A DNA stretch of 64,000 nucleotides from Hyphomonas pacifica (lineage in GTDB: Bacteria > Pseudomonadota > Alphaproteobacteria > Caulobacterales > Hyphomonadaceae): positions 25,778 through 89,777 of the forward strand of contig NZ_AWFA01000006.1 of NCBI RefSeq assembly GCF_000682675.1, in the 5' to 3' direction. Position 1 is the stretch's first letter. Every line of letters starts with the position of its first letter. This document shows positions 40,843-49,509 of the stretch, one piece after another. A program made the position numbers and the translations under genes. The notes under the pieces are model-generated. The model worked only from the letters and a program-made list of their open reading frames with translations, ran no database searches and was not told the origin of the DNA.

Positions 40843-42636
40843 ATGCCTTCTCGTGCCGCCCCCGATATGAGCGCCTCGCCCATGATGGACGGAGATGATA
40901 TTCTTTACCGTATCGCCTTTGAAAATGCGGCAGTCGGCATTGCTTATGTTTCACCCGAAGGCAAATGGTTGCGCATGAATCAGCGGGTTGCCGAGATGTT
41001 CGGCTATACGCTGACTGAGCTCGAGACGTTGTGCTTTCAGGATATCACCCATCCGGATGATCTGGATATCAATCTCGACTACCTCAGAGAGGTAAATTCC
41101 GGACGTCGCGAGGGCTACAAACTGGAGAAGCGCTATCTTCACAAGGCAGGCCATATCGTCTGGGTAAATCTCAGTGTCAGCTGCATACGTGATGCACAGG
41201 GCAGAGTGCGCTATTTCATTTCTGTTCTGGATGACATTACGGAGCAAAAGCAGATCCGCCAGGCGCTGGACGAGAGTGAGGCCCGCTTTCGCGCCTATCA
41301 ACAGACTAGTCCTGATGGCTTCATGATTTTCCATAGCCTGCGCGATGGAGAAGGGGAGATCATCGATTTTGTATGGGATTTCGTGAATCCGGCAGGTGAG
41401 GTGATATCGCAGCGTTCGAGAGCGGACCTGATCGGTGCGCGCATGCTGGAAAATATGCCGACACATCGCAGGCTTGGCCTGTTTGATGCTTACAAGAAAG
41501 TCGTTGAGACCGGCGAGACCTGGCAGGGCGAAGTCAACTACCCAAGGAAAAGCGGTGAAACAATCTGGCTGCGGATTACGGCGGCCAGGGTTGATGATGG
41601 CTTCGCGGCTGCATTGCAGGACATCACCGACCGCAAGGATGCTGAAATGCGCCTGCTGGAAAGCGAGGATCGTCAGCGCAGTATTCTGGACAATGTTGTG
41701 GCCTTTGTTAGCCTGCTGACTCCAGATGGCAATATTCTTGAGGCAAACACGCCCTCCCTTGTGGCGGCCGGACTGCAGCGCCACGAAGTGATCGGCAAGC
41801 CTTTCTGGGATTGTGCGTGGTGGGACTATGACCCGCAGGTGCAGGCGCGAATGCGTGATGCTGTTTCGCGCGCTGCATTAGGCGAACAGGTCCGCTTCGA
41901 TGTGGAATTGAATGGTACCGATGACAGGCGAATGCCTATTGATTTCCAATTGGCCCCTTGTTTTGACGAGACGGGGTGTGTGAAGCAAATCATTTCCTCT
42001 GGCGTCGACATTACTGAGCGCAAGCTTGCCGAAGCGCATCGCGAGATGTTGGTGCGGGAACTTAGCCACCGCGTGAAAAATTCTCTTGCCATGGTCCAGG
42101 CCATTGCGTCCCAAACCATGCGCGTGGAAAGCTCCATTGAAGCCTTTCGAGAATCCTTTTCTGGGCGTTTGCGAGCCATCGCGGCCTGCCATGACCTTTT
42201 GATAGCGACGACACGTGCCTCCGCGAATATCTCGCAACTGGTCAAGGAGCAGGTCTCTCCGTACACATCCCCACAGGCTGAGCGTGTCAGTATGTCAGGT
42301 CCGCCACTTATTCTCGGGCCTGAGGCTGCTTATGCATTCGGTCTGATCCTGCATGAATTGGCGACGAATGCCGTGAAGTATGGTGCTTGGTCGAATGAGT
42401 CCGGCAGTGTAATCGTCAGCTGGAGCGGGGGCCGTCGCGAGGATGGCAGGAAAGGGGTGATCGTTGAGTGGCGGGAGGTTGGCGGCCCGGAAGTCTCGCC
42501 ACCTAATCGGAAGGGCTTTGGCAGTGTGCTGATAGAGCAGAGCCTGTCACACTCTCTGGGGGGGCAAGCTCACATTGATTACGCGCCAGAGGGGCTGACT
42601 GCCCGTTTTCAGTTTCCGGCCGAGGGGGTGGCATGA
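40843..42636 (+). CDS. Multi-PAS HWE-family sensor histidine kinase
   Basis: A 597-residue soluble kinase. PAS1 (about 20-140, followed by a PAC-like I-S-V-L-D-D-I-T-E-Q-K), PAS2 (about 150-270, I-T-D-R-K-D-A-E) and PAS3 (about 280-395, ending S-S-G-V-D-I-T-E-R-K) lead to the HWE/HisKA_2 phosphoacceptor E-L-S-H-R-V-K-N-S-L-A-M-V-Q-A-I-A. The ATPase region is A-Y-A-F-G-L-I-L-H-E-L-A-T-N-A-V-K-Y-G-A-W. No membrane segments. The start is uncertain (a TTG at 40831 or ATG at 40843 or 40867). Its stop overlaps the next receiver gene by ATGA, so the pair is a two-component system; HWE kinases often sense light or redox or feed the general stress response. Confidence 0.88.
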   Translation: MPSRAAPDMSASPMMDGDDILYRIAFENAAVGIAYVSPEGKWLRMNQRVAEMFGYTLTELETLCFQDITHPDDLDINLDYLREVNSGRREGYKLEKRYLHKAGHIVWVNLSVSCIRDAQGRVRYFISVLDDITEQKQIRQALDESEARFRAYQQTSPDGFMIFHSLRDGEGEIIDFVWDFVNPAGEVISQRSRADLIGARMLENMPTHRRLGLFDAYKKVVETGETWQGEVNYPRKSGETIWLRITAARVDDGFAAALQDITDRKDAEMRLLESEDRQRSILDNVVAFVSLLTPDGNILEANTPSLVAAGLQRHEVIGKPFWDCAWWDYDPQVQARMRDAVSRAALGEQVRFDVELNGTDDRRMPIDFQLAPCFDETGCVKQIISSGVDITERKLAEAHREMLVRELSHRVKNSLAMVQAIASQTMRVESSIEAFRESFSGRLRAIAACHDLLIATTRASANISQLVKEQVSPYTSPQAERVSMSGPPLILGPEAAYAFGLILHELATNAVKYGAWSNESGSVIVSWSGGRREDGRKGVIVEWREVGGPEVSPPNRKGFGSVLIEQSLSHSLGGQAHIDYAPEGLTARFQFPAEGVA

Positions 42637-42992
42637 AGCGTTCGGTGCTGGTCGTCGAGGACGACTTTCTCATCGCCTATGATTTGAAGATTCAGCTGGA
42701 GGAGCGGGGATATATTGTTACAGGCCCGGCCGGTAGTGTGGAAGATGCGCTTGCGGCCCTGGAGAAACATGACATCTGTTCGGCCATTCTGGACATTGAC
42801 CTGCACGGGAAACCTTCTTTCCCGGTGGCGGAAGTGCTTAGGGAGAAGGGTATTCCGTTCCTGTTCCTGTCTGGGAATTATTCTTGGGAATTGCCACCTG
42901 AGCTATCGGATTCCCTCGTTCACCCCAAGCCGGTCAGTGTAATGAGGCTGATTGGTGAGCTGAATGATTTGTGCACGCCAGACTGCTGCTAA
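42633..42992 (+). CDS. Single-domain response regulator, partner of the HWE kinase
   Basis: A 119-residue receiver with E-D-D-F (acidic pair near residue 9), the phosphoacceptor in A-I-L-D-I-D-L-H-G (about residue 54), F-L-S-G-N-Y and H-P-K-P with the conserved Lys. There is no output domain, so it is a phosphate sink or phosphorelay step. Translation is coupled to the kinase. Confidence 0.88.
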   Translation: MKRSVLVVEDDFLIAYDLKIQLEERGYIVTGPAGSVEDALAALEKHDICSAILDIDLHGKPSFPVAEVLREKGIPFLFLSGNYSWELPPELSDSLVHPKPVSVMRLIGELNDLCTPDCC

Positions 42993-42998
42993 TCTTGC

Positions 42999-44087
42999 TT
43001 ACAGGCCGCGAATGGGGCCCTTGAGGGGTGTTTCCCCGCTCTGTGGCCCTGCCTTTCCGGGGTTTTTTCCGTAGTCATGCTTTTTCAGCAGGCCTCTGAA
43101 CTGATGATAGGTCAGGCCAAGGAAATCTGCGGCCTTGCCCTGATGGCCCTCTGACAGGCTGAGGGCCTCATCAATCAATTGCATTTCGAAGGCTGCCACT
43201 TGCGACGGGAAGTCTGCCGGAATGGTCTCATCCTGCCGAATGCGCGCCGGGTCTGCTTTCAGGGCAGGCGGGGCCTTGGGGGTGCGTCGGGATTTTGGCC
43301 GCCAAGGCGAGTCAAATGGGTCCAGCGCGCTTTGGTCAAACAGCACCGGTTCATCTGGCGACAGCATCATTGAGCGGTGCGCCAGCCGCTGGGCAAAATT
43401 GCGCAGTTCACGGACATTTCCCGGCCAGTCATGTGCTTCCATGGCGGCGACGGCAGAAGGGGCAAAGCCTGGAAAGTCCTGCGCCATCTCTATCGCCATG
43501 CGCCGAGCAAAATGATCGGCCAACAGGCTCGCATCTCCGGGGCGCGCGCGCAGCGGCGGCAGGGTGATCACGTCAAAGGCCAGCCGGTCCAGCAGGTCGG
43601 CGCGAAATTCGCCGCGTTCGACCATGGAGGGCAAGTCAGCATTCGTAGCGGCAATGATACGCACATTTGTGGTGAGGACTTTTGACCCGCCCACGCGCTG
43701 GAATTCGCCATATTCGATGACGCGCAGCAGCTTTTCCTGCACCTGTGCGCTCGCCGTGGCGATCTCGTCCAGAAAGATCGTGCCGCCATCGGCCAGCTCA
43801 AACCGGCCGCGACGCATCTCTGTCGCGCCTGTGAACGCGCCGCGCTCATGGCCGAACAGTTCTGAGTCCAGCAGCGTCTCGGAGAGGGCCGCGCAGTTCA
43901 CCTTGATGAACGGGCCGTCCCAGCGTTTTGAAAGGAAGTGCAGACGCTCCCCGATCAGTTCCTTGCCGGTTCCGCGTTCTCCGATGACGAGGATGGGGCG
44001 GTCCAGCGGCGCTACGCGAGAAACATGCTCCTGCGCACTCAGCCAGGCCGGCGCTTCACCAATGAGTTGGGTATTATCGCTAATCAT
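42999..44087 (-). CDS. pspF: Phage shock operon activator PspF (sigma-54 enhancer-binding protein)
   Basis: A 362-residue AAA+ activator without an N-terminal sensory domain. Walker A is G-E-R-G-T-G-K-E, the sigma-54 contact loop is R-G-A-F-T-G-A, Walker B is G-G-T-I-F-L-D-E, and the C-terminal Fis-type HTH is in Q-G-K-A-A-D-F-L-G-L-T-Y-H-Q-F-R-G-L-L-K. PspF drives the psp operon; PspA inhibits it until the envelope is stressed. The start at 44087 (M-I-S-D-N-T-Q-L) is preferred. It is divergent from pspA, exactly as in enteric bacteria. Confidence 0.93.
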   Translation of the reverse strand: MISDNTQLIGEAPAWLSAQEHVSRVAPLDRPILVIGERGTGKELIGERLHFLSKRWDGPFIKVNCAALSETLLDSELFGHERGAFTGATEMRRGRFELADGGTIFLDEIATASAQVQEKLLRVIEYGEFQRVGGSKVLTTNVRIIAATNADLPSMVERGEFRADLLDRLAFDVITLPPLRARPGDASLLADHFARRMAIEMAQDFPGFAPSAVAAMEAHDWPGNVRELRNFAQRLAHRSMMLSPDEPVLFDQSALDPFDSPWRPKSRRTPKAPPALKADPARIRQDETIPADFPSQVAAFEMQLIDEALSLSEGHQGKAADFLGLTYHQFRGLLKKHDYGKNPGKAGPQSGETPLKGPIRGL

Positions 44088-44151
44088 TTCGTCAAAATAA
44101 CTAAATACTATGAATAAATCCATATTTAATTTTAGTGGTATTGACGAAATG
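44085..44151. promoter_or_regulatory. Inverted repeat, candidate PspF binding sites
   Basis: CATTTCGTCAA (44085-44095, overlapping the pspF start) and TTGACGAAATG (44141-44151) are perfect reverse complements, 45 bases apart. They lie between pspF and the sigma-54 promoter, as a tandem enhancer (UAS I/II) would, and one could also mediate PspF autorepression. Binding is inferred. Confidence 0.45.
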
Positions 44152-44222
44152 ACTCCTGTAAGTTCCTAATGAAAAAGTTTTATTTCTTTTAAAATCAATG
44201 TCTTATAAAATTAATTCGAAAC

Positions 44223-44238
44223 TGGCACGGTCCTTGAA
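44223..44238 (+). promoter_or_regulatory. Sigma-54 promoter of the psp operon
   Basis: TGGCACG-N4-TTGAA matches the -24/-12 consensus (TGGCACG-N4-TTGCA/T) with GG and the near-GC element in correct spacing. It sits 58 bases before the first small psp gene. Confidence 0.85.
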
Positions 44239-44295
44239 ATGAAAGAAGGGCTCAGAGCGACAGGGCGTTGCTCAACCCAGAAGGACAGAACTGAA

Positions 44296-44427
44296 ATGGA
44301 CGACCGTTACAACACTTCAGAAACCCGCTCGGATGCTGGCCGTTTCGGCCGCTGGCTGTCCACACGCCCGGCCGAAAGCTGGATGTTTTTCGGGGCCGGT
44401 GTGCTCCTCGGCGGCTTGTTCTTCTAA
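44296..44427 (+). CDS. Tiny membrane protein at the head of the psp operon
   Basis: A 43-residue protein starting M-D-D-R-Y-N-T-S-E with a good upstream spacing (AAGGACAG), ending in one hydrophobic segment (W-M-F-F-G-A-G-V-L-L-G-G-L-F-F). It is the first gene after the sigma-54 promoter and 31 bases before pspA. I know no name for it; a small membrane sensor or PspA-membrane adaptor is a guess. Confidence 0.6.
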   Translation: MDDRYNTSETRSDAGRFGRWLSTRPAESWMFFGAGVLLGGLFF

Positions 44428-44458
44428 TCCTCCCCCCAGTTACGAAAGGACTTTTAAA

Positions 44459-45151
44459 ATGGGTCTGTTTTCCCGTCTCGGCGACATCATCAACTCGAAC
44501 ATCAATGCGATGCTCGACAGTGCCGAAAACCCTGAAAAAATCGCCCGCCTGATCATCCAGGAAATGGAAGATACACTGGTTGAGGTCCGCACCGCAGCGG
44601 CCCGCGCCATGGCGGACAAGAAAGAAATGGAGCGCGAGATTGTTCACTTCACGAAAACCCGTGATGACTGGGCTGCCAAGGCAGAGCTGGCTATCGACAA
44701 GGGCCGTGAAGATCTGGCGCGCGGCGCACTGACCGCCAAGCAGAAAGCTGAAGGCGAAATCGAACGCCGCAAGGCTGCGATGGCTGCGGCTGAAGAAGCC
44801 TTCGAGAAGCGCCAGGACGATCTGTCCAAGCTTCAGGCCAAGCTCGACGAGGCAAAGGCAAAGCATCGTGCCCTGATGATGCGCCGCGAAGCTGCAGAGC
44901 AGCGTATCCGCATGCGGTCGCAAACCTATGACGGCAAGGTCGACGAAGCCCTCGCGCGCTATAACAATATCGAGCGCAAGGTTGACGAGATGGAAGCCTA
45001 TGCCGACACCATCAAGGGTCATGAGCCAAATCTGGCCGCCGAGTTCGCTGCCCTGGAGCGCGACGAGAGTGTCGAGAAAGAGCTCGAAGCCCTGAAAGCC
45101 AAACGTGCGAAGTCTTCTGCGAAGGCGTCCACGAAGAAATCGGAGGACTGA
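44459..45151 (+). CDS. pspA: Phage shock protein PspA
   Basis: A 230-residue PspA/IM30 coiled-coil protein. The N-terminal amphipathic membrane helix is M-G-L-F-S-R-L-G-D-I-I-N-S-N-I-N-A, followed by long heptad-rich helices (G-Q-E ... K-A-K-H-R-A-L-M-M-R-R-E-A) and an acidic, Lys-rich tail. It coats damaged inner membrane and restrains PspF. The start was set at M-G-L-F-S; the longer frame is spurious. Followed three bases later by a tiny gene. Confidence 0.95.
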   Translation: MGLFSRLGDIINSNINAMLDSAENPEKIARLIIQEMEDTLVEVRTAAARAMADKKEMEREIVHFTKTRDDWAAKAELAIDKGREDLARGALTAKQKAEGEIERRKAAMAAAEEAFEKRQDDLSKLQAKLDEAKAKHRALMMRREAAEQRIRMRSQTYDGKVDEALARYNNIERKVDEMEAYADTIKGHEPNLAAEFAALERDESVEKELEALKAKRAKSSAKASTKKSED

Positions 45152-45154
45152 TAG

Positions 45155-45265
45155 ATGCTGTTTTCCCTCGCCTGCCTGACTGGCTTCATGACGCTGGTGT
45201 GTGCCCCCGGGCTGATTGCCCAGGCCCGCGCCAAGCAGGGCTCTTCGGTTGAAGAGGCCGCGTAA
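45155..45265 (+). CDS. Tiny membrane protein between pspA and pspB
   Basis: A 36-residue ORF beginning M-L-F-S-L-A-C-L-T-G and containing one membrane segment (F-M-T-L-V-C-A-P-G-L-I-A) and an acidic end. The stop overlaps the pspB ATG by one base (TAATG), indicating translational coupling. No known family; its conserved-like position within the operon is the evidence. Confidence 0.55.
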   Translation: MLFSLACLTGFMTLVCAPGLIAQARAKQGSSVEEAA

Positions 45266-45519
45266 TGGACGAGTTTCTACCAATCATTGCGATCGTTTCG
45301 CTCTTCATTGTCCTGCCGGGAATGATCTTCCACTACATTACGAAGTGGCGGCAGCAAAAAACCCTGATGCCAGACGATGAACGAATGATGGAGGATCTCT
45401 GGAGATCGGCCCGCGCCATGGAGCGCCGGATCGAGACCCTCGAAGCCCTCCTTGAGCAGAGTGAGCAGGACGGCCCACGCCGTCCGCCCCGCTCTTCCAG
45501 ACCCACTTTTGACGACTAA
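45265..45519 (+). CDS. pspB: Phage shock protein PspB
   Basis: An 84-residue single-span protein: L-P-I-I-A-I-V-S-L-F-I-V-L-P-G-M-I-F-H-Y followed by a coiled-coil segment D-D-E-R-M-M-E-D-L-W-R-S-A-R-A-M-E-R-R-I-E-T-L and a proline-arginine tail. PspB with PspC senses envelope stress and recruits PspA away from PspF. Confidence 0.85.
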   Translation: MDEFLPIIAIVSLFIVLPGMIFHYITKWRQQKTLMPDDERMMEDLWRSARAMERRIETLEALLEQSEQDGPRRPPRSSRPTFDD

Positions 45520-45531
45520 GGACCTTAGCTT

Positions 45532-45975
45532 ATGTCCCGCCATTCCCGCCCAAGCCGTGATCCTGCCTATGAAGACAGGTACGGTTCCCCCAACCCCAAG
45601 CGGTTTTACCGCTCCCGCCAGGACAAGGTGATTGCCGGTGTCTGTGGCGGTCTGGCCGAACGTTTCGGATGGGAGCCTGTTCTGGTTCGTATCCTGGCCG
45701 TACTCGGATTTTTCTTCGTCATGGGGCCGCTCGCGATCATCCTCTACATCGTTCTGTGGATGATCACGCCGCGCACACCGCTCGGCGGCCGGCCCATGTC
45801 TCCTGAAGAAGATGCTTTCTGGCGGAATGTGAATGACCGCCCGCGTGTCACCTTCGGGAACTTGAAATACACGTTCATGGATCTCGACGAACGTCTCCGG
45901 GATATCGAACGCAAGGTCACATCTGACGAGTGGCGCCTGCGCAAGGAGTTCCGGGATCTGGAGCGCGGTAATTAG
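45532..45975 (+). CDS. pspC: PspC-domain protein
   Basis: A 147-residue protein. The PspC domain begins R-F-Y-R-S-R-Q-D-K-V-I-A-G-V-C-G-G-L-A-E-R-F-G and continues through a long hydrophobic segment (I-L-A-V-L-G-F-F-F-V-M-G-P-L-A-I-I-L-Y-I). The tail has a helical E-R-L-R-D-I-E-R-K region. PspC partners PspB in the inner membrane. Confidence 0.9.
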   Translation: MSRHSRPSRDPAYEDRYGSPNPKRFYRSRQDKVIAGVCGGLAERFGWEPVLVRILAVLGFFFVMGPLAIILYIVLWMITPRTPLGGRPMSPEEDAFWRNVNDRPRVTFGNLKYTFMDLDERLRDIERKVTSDEWRLRKEFRDLERGN

Positions 45976-46031
45976 AGGCAGCCGCAGCTTCCACACATAA
46001 CCCTCAATATCCGACGAGAAGGACCGGAAAA

Positions 46032-46241
46032 ATGCGTAAGGGGACGCTACTGACAAATAACTGGCTGCTGGGAGGTGTCTCTCTGATCATTCTGACGATG
46101 ATCGCAGTTGGCGCTGCCACGCAGGGAAGCATGGCTCTGGAGTTCGGCGGGCTCCAGATGACCTTCTCTCCTCATGAAGACGGGGGCGTGCGTCTCAGCA
46201 TTGCCCGCAGCTTTGGCACCTCAGATTTCACTGCGCCGTAA
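46032..46241 (+). CDS. Small membrane protein at the end of the psp operon
   Basis: A 69-residue protein with one N-terminal membrane segment ([19 protein letters not shown]) and a short extracytoplasmic beta-rich tail. GAGAAGGACCGG precedes the ATG. It lies 57 bases after pspC and its 3' end overlaps the convergent mnmC by 21 bases. Unknown family. Confidence 0.6.
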   Translation: MRKGTLLTNNWLLGGVSLIILTMIAVGAATQGSMALEFGGLQMTFSPHEDGGVRLSIARSFGTSDFTAP

Positions 46242-48071
46242 GGCTCTCAGGATCAGGCGCATGGGGCTGACGGCCTCCAGGGCCTGAACGCTGGCCGGTG
46301 ATGGTCCACCGAGAAGCTGGGCAGCAATGATCTGTCCGGCCCATGGCCCCCAGGTAAAGCCGCGCGCACCAAAGCCGTTCACCATCACAATACCCGGTAG
46401 TAATGGGGCGTCCGCATCAGCAGGGCGTCCTTTTCGTATGCCCTCAAATGTTTCAATCGCTGCGTCCCGGTCAGGCACAGCGCCGATCAGGGGCAGGCGG
46501 TCCGATGTTGTCGCCCGGATGGCCGCGCGGGAGGTGAGGGGATACCTCTTCGCATCGCCCTTCCACCAAGGGGAAAGCTGCTGTAGCGCCTCGGCATTGG
46601 CCTTGCGCGCGCCATCCGAAACCTCCGGCAGGGTGCCAGCTGAAATCTTCTCAAAGGTCGCGCCCCACAATCTCTCGTCCCGCAAGGCCAGCGCATAATG
46701 GCCACTTGCCATTGCATCCGGTGCCACATCTGCTGCCCCAGTCAGATGCTCCACCTGGCCAAGGCGGCCTTGAAGTCCCAGCCAGTCGATCTGTTCCAGA
46801 ATGCCCATCGCATTCGCCAGAACAATCGCGTCATAGCTGCGGCCATTTACGCTGCACTCTGCCAGCGAAACCTCCACCGGTCCGGCTTTCAGCGCGATGC
46901 CTTTCAGCAGGCCCGTTACGACCTTGCGCGGCTCCACAATCAGGGCGCGCTTGTGCAGCAGGCCGCCGCCGGAAATCGCTTCCAGATCCTCCAGCGGCAG
47001 GGGCGGGTCGGCCAGTAGCTTTTCAAACCGCACGCGTTCGGTCTCATCCTTCGGTATCTGCCGCACATCGGTTTCGTGTGCGCCATCCAGAGCGCGATAG
47101 GCCTCGCGTGCGGCCAGATAGGCATCTATCAGAAGCCGGGCCTGCACGGTGTCGCCCGCATCCAGCCGCGGCATCATCAGACCGATCGGGTTGCCGCTTG
47201 CGCCGCTGGCGGGGCCAGCCGGGTCAAACACCGTCACCTCTGCGCCGCGTGCGGTCAGGGCCCACGCAGCTGAGGCTCCGGCAATCCCTGCGCCCAGAAC
47301 GGCAATGCGCGGGGAAGCAGAGGGAGGGGCACGCAGCCCATAAGCATCCGGCTGCGCAGTAGGCGGCGTGGTCAGCCGCGCTTCCAACCTCTCCCGCTTG
47401 CGACCATGGCCGGGGGCCTTGGCCACGTCAAAGCCTGCGCTGGCCAGTCCGCGCCGAACTGATCCGGCCACGGTAAATGTCCCGATGCAGGCACCGGGGG
47501 CAGACCGCTGCGCGATCAGGCCATACAGGCCCTCTGCCCACATGTCCTCATTCTTGGCGGGGCTGAACCCGTCCAGGAACCAGGCATCAGCCTTGAGCCG
47601 GCTGGCGGGCAGCATCTCGTGAATGTCGCCCATATGAAGCGTCAGCGTGATGCCGAGATCTTCCCAGACATGGTGGCGCACGCCCAGGACCGGGGCGGGC
47701 CAGGTCTCCAGCAGGCGGTCTGAAAAGGCAGATAGTTCCGGCCATTCGCTCAGCGCCCGGGCCGCATCATCCTGCGTCATCGGATAGGCTTCGAAGCTGA
47801 CAAAGTGCAGCCACGCTGCAGGGGAAGGGCGGTAAGTCGTCCACAATTCTGCGAGCGCCAGAAAATTCAGCCCCGTGCCAAAGCCGGTTTCGGCAATGGT
47901 GAACTGGTCCCGTCCGGCCCAGGCTTCCGGCAGGCCGCAGCCTTTCAGGAACACCGCGCGGGTTTCGGCCAGGCCGTCGCCTGCTGTGAAATATACGTCG
48001 CCAGCCTCCCGGGCGACGGGGGTGCCATCATCCTTCCAGTCGATAGTGGGGTGTTTCAGCAGGCGGGTCAT
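46221..48071 (-). CDS. mnmC: Bifunctional tRNA 5-(aminomethyl)-2-thiouridine methyltransferase/oxidoreductase MnmC
   Basis: A 616-residue fusion. Residues ~1-235 are the MnmD SAM-dependent methyltransferase ([11 protein letters not shown], then [13 protein letters not shown]). Residues ~250-616 are the FAD oxidoreductase ([14 protein letters not shown] and the end [13 protein letters not shown]). It completes the mnm5(s2)U34 wobble modification of tRNAs by removing the carboxymethyl group and methylating. Transcribed alone. Confidence 0.94.
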   Translation of the reverse strand: MTRLLKHPTIDWKDDGTPVAREAGDVYFTAGDGLAETRAVFLKGCGLPEAWAGRDQFTIAETGFGTGLNFLALAELWTTYRPSPAAWLHFVSFEAYPMTQDDAARALSEWPELSAFSDRLLETWPAPVLGVRHHVWEDLGITLTLHMGDIHEMLPASRLKADAWFLDGFSPAKNEDMWAEGLYGLIAQRSAPGACIGTFTVAGSVRRGLASAGFDVAKAPGHGRKRERLEARLTTPPTAQPDAYGLRAPPSASPRIAVLGAGIAGASAAWALTARGAEVTVFDPAGPASGASGNPIGLMMPRLDAGDTVQARLLIDAYLAAREAYRALDGAHETDVRQIPKDETERVRFEKLLADPPLPLEDLEAISGGGLLHKRALIVEPRKVVTGLLKGIALKAGPVEVSLAECSVNGRSYDAIVLANAMGILEQIDWLGLQGRLGQVEHLTGAADVAPDAMASGHYALALRDERLWGATFEKISAGTLPEVSDGARKANAEALQQLSPWWKGDAKRYPLTSRAAIRATTSDRLPLIGAVPDRDAAIETFEGIRKGRPADADAPLLPGIVMVNGFGARGFTWGPWAGQIIAAQLLGGPSPASVQALEAVSPMRLILRALRRSEI

Positions 48072-48146
48072 GCGCGATGGGTTAGCCGTGAAGGCCCGGT
48101 TTGAACAGGTCTCATGGCAGAACTGAAAACTCTCCGGGATTTAATC

Positions 48147-48171
48147 GGATCGCTCGGTGTTTCCACGCGTT
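48147..48171 (+). promoter_or_regulatory. Candidate general-stress (EcfG/SigT-type) promoter of csbD
   Basis: GGATC-N16-CGTT differs at one base from the alphaproteobacterial EcfG consensus GGAAC-N16-CGTT, 48 bases before the CsbD start. CsbD-type genes are frequent members of this regulon. The call rests on motif and gene class only. Confidence 0.4.
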
Positions 48172-48218
48172 GATTGTATGACCGCGCTAAAAAGCGGCGA
48201 ACAAGAAGGAGATGAAAG

Positions 48219-48389
48219 ATGGATAAGGAACATATCAAAGGCGCTGCCAAGAAGGTTGAAGGTGAAGTCAAGGAAACGGCCGGTGAAATGACCGACAACA
48301 AAAAGCTTCAGGCAGAAGGCAAGATGGACAAGGCCGAAGGCGAAGTTCGCGACAAGGCCGGTGACGTCAAAGACGCCCTCAAAGACTAG
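48219..48389 (+). CDS. CsbD-family stress protein
   Basis: A 56-residue CsbD protein: M-D-K-E-H-I-K-G-A-A-K-K-V-E-G-E-V-K-E, then A-E-G-K-M-D-K-A-E-G-E-V-R-D-K-A-G-D. CsbD proteins are abundant, charged, intrinsically flexible stress proteins of unknown biochemical function. AGAAGGAGATG precedes the start and an intrinsic terminator follows. Confidence 0.92.
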   Translation: MDKEHIKGAAKKVEGEVKETAGEMTDNKKLQAEGKMDKAEGEVRDKAGDVKDALKD

Positions 48390-48410
48390 GCCTTTTTTGG
48401 CCAGACTGCG

Positions 48411-48440
48411 AAAGCCGCTCCCTCGGGGGGCGGCTTTTCC
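48411..48440 (+). terminator. Terminator of csbD
   Basis: AAAGCCGCTCCC and GGGGGGCGGCTTT form a hairpin ending in TTTTCC, 22 bases after the stop. Confidence 0.75.
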
Positions 48441-48497
48441 TTGCGCGGAATTCAGGGCGGGGCCACATAAGGCGCAAGACAGGCGATGAGGTGCAGG

Positions 48498-48785
48498 ATG
48501 ACCGACATCAATATCAAACGCGAGGAAGGTGATGCCGGTGGACGCTATGTCACCGTCGTAAATGGCCATAAAGCCGAGATGACTTGGTCGAAAGCCGGCA
48601 CCAGCCGTATTATCATAGATCATACCGGCGTGCCCAAAGAGCTGGGCGGCCTGGGCGTCGGAACCGCCCTCGTCAAGCGCGCCGTGGAAGACGCTCGCCG
48701 TGATGGCATCAAGATCATTCCGCTATGCCCCTTCGCCAAGGCGCAAATCGAGAAACACACCGAATGGCAGGACATTCTGGCATGA
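48498..48785 (+). CDS. Small YjdJ-type GNAT acetyltransferase (copy 1)
   Basis: A 95-residue compact GNAT (YjdJ/GCN5-like): H-T-G-V-P-K-E-L-G-G-L-G-V-G-T-A-L-V-K-R-A-V-E (acetyl-CoA loop) and C-P-F-A-K-A-Q-I-E-K-H-T-E-W. Such mini-GNATs are of unknown substrate. It is coupled by an ATGA overlap to a paralogue directly downstream. Start chosen by the GATGAGGTGCAGG upstream. Confidence 0.8.
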   Translation: MTDINIKREEGDAGGRYVTVVNGHKAEMTWSKAGTSRIIIDHTGVPKELGGLGVGTALVKRAVEDARRDGIKIIPLCPFAKAQIEKHTEWQDILA

Positions 48786-49063
48786 GCACCGGAGACATCA
48801 CGCATGACGAAACCCATCAGCGCTATAGCCTCTATCAGGATGGCGTTGAGGCCTATCTGACCTATGAGCGACCGCAGGCGGGCCATAAGCACATCACACA
48901 CACCATCGTGCCGGGCGAGCTTGGCGGACGCGGCATCGGCAAGCGCTTGGTCAAGCGTGCGATGGAAGACATCATCGCGGCAGGGGAGACAGTTTCCTCG
49001 TCCTGCTGGTTTGCCAGTGCATTGATCGAGAAGACCCCCGAATGGGCCGCCGTCCAAGCATGA
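48782..49063 (+). CDS. Small YjdJ-type GNAT acetyltransferase (copy 2)
   Basis: A 93-residue paralogue of the preceding gene: the same layout with H-T-I-V-P-G-E-L-G-G-R-G-I-G-K-R-L-V-K-R-A-M-E and C-W-F-A-S-A-L-I-E-K-T-P-E-W. It begins in the stop codon of copy 1 and its end overlaps the next gene (ATGA), so three genes are tightly coupled. A tandem duplication is the simplest origin. Confidence 0.8.
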   Translation: MSTGDITHDETHQRYSLYQDGVEAYLTYERPQAGHKHITHTIVPGELGGRGIGKRLVKRAMEDIIAAGETVSSSCWFASALIEKTPEWAAVQA

Positions 49064-49509
49064 CCGAGCCGTTCTGGAAAACCAAGACGCTCGACCAGAT
49101 GAACCGGCAGGAATGGGAGTCGCTCTGCGATGGCTGCGGCAAGTGCTGCCTGCTGAAACTGGAAGACGAGGACACAGGCGAGATTGCCTATACGCGTCTG
49201 CATTGCCGCCTGTTCGACAGCGGCACCTGCCAGTGCGCCGACTATGAAAACCGCAAGAAGATTGTCGAAGACTGTGTCATCCTCACCCCGCAAAAGGTGG
49301 AGGAAATCCGCTGGATGCCGAAGACCTGTGCCTATCGCCTGATCCATGAGGGCAAGGATCTGCCGTCCTGGCACTATCTTGTCTGTGGGGATCGGGAGCG
49401 CATCCATGAGGAAGGTCATTCCATACGCGGCCGCACAGTGTCCGAAGACACGGTGTTTGAGGAAGACACCGAAGACTGGATTGTCGACTGGGAAGGCAAC
49501 GAGCCCTAG
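49060..49509 (+). CDS. YcgN-family cysteine-cluster protein
   Basis: A 149-residue UPF0260/YcgN protein: E-S-L-C-D-G-C-G-K-C-C-L-L-K, C-R-L-F-D, C-Q-C-A-D-Y, K-T-C-A-Y-R-L and the Trp-rich tail. The Cys set is the YkgJ-type (CxxCxxCC) metal or Fe-S cluster binding pattern. Function unproven. Translationally coupled to the GNAT pair. Confidence 0.88.
   Translation: MTEPFWKTKTLDQMNRQEWESLCDGCGKCCLLKLEDEDTGEIAYTRLHCRLFDSGTCQCADYENRKKIVEDCVILTPQKVEEIRWMPKTCAYRLIHEGKDLPSWHYLVCGDRERIHEEGHSIRGRTVSEDTVFEEDTEDWIVDWEGNEP

Noticed and set aside
44252..45283. 343-residue leftward frame across pspA
   Set aside because: It runs opposite pspA and the small psp genes and lacks any motif; a high-GC antisense open frame.
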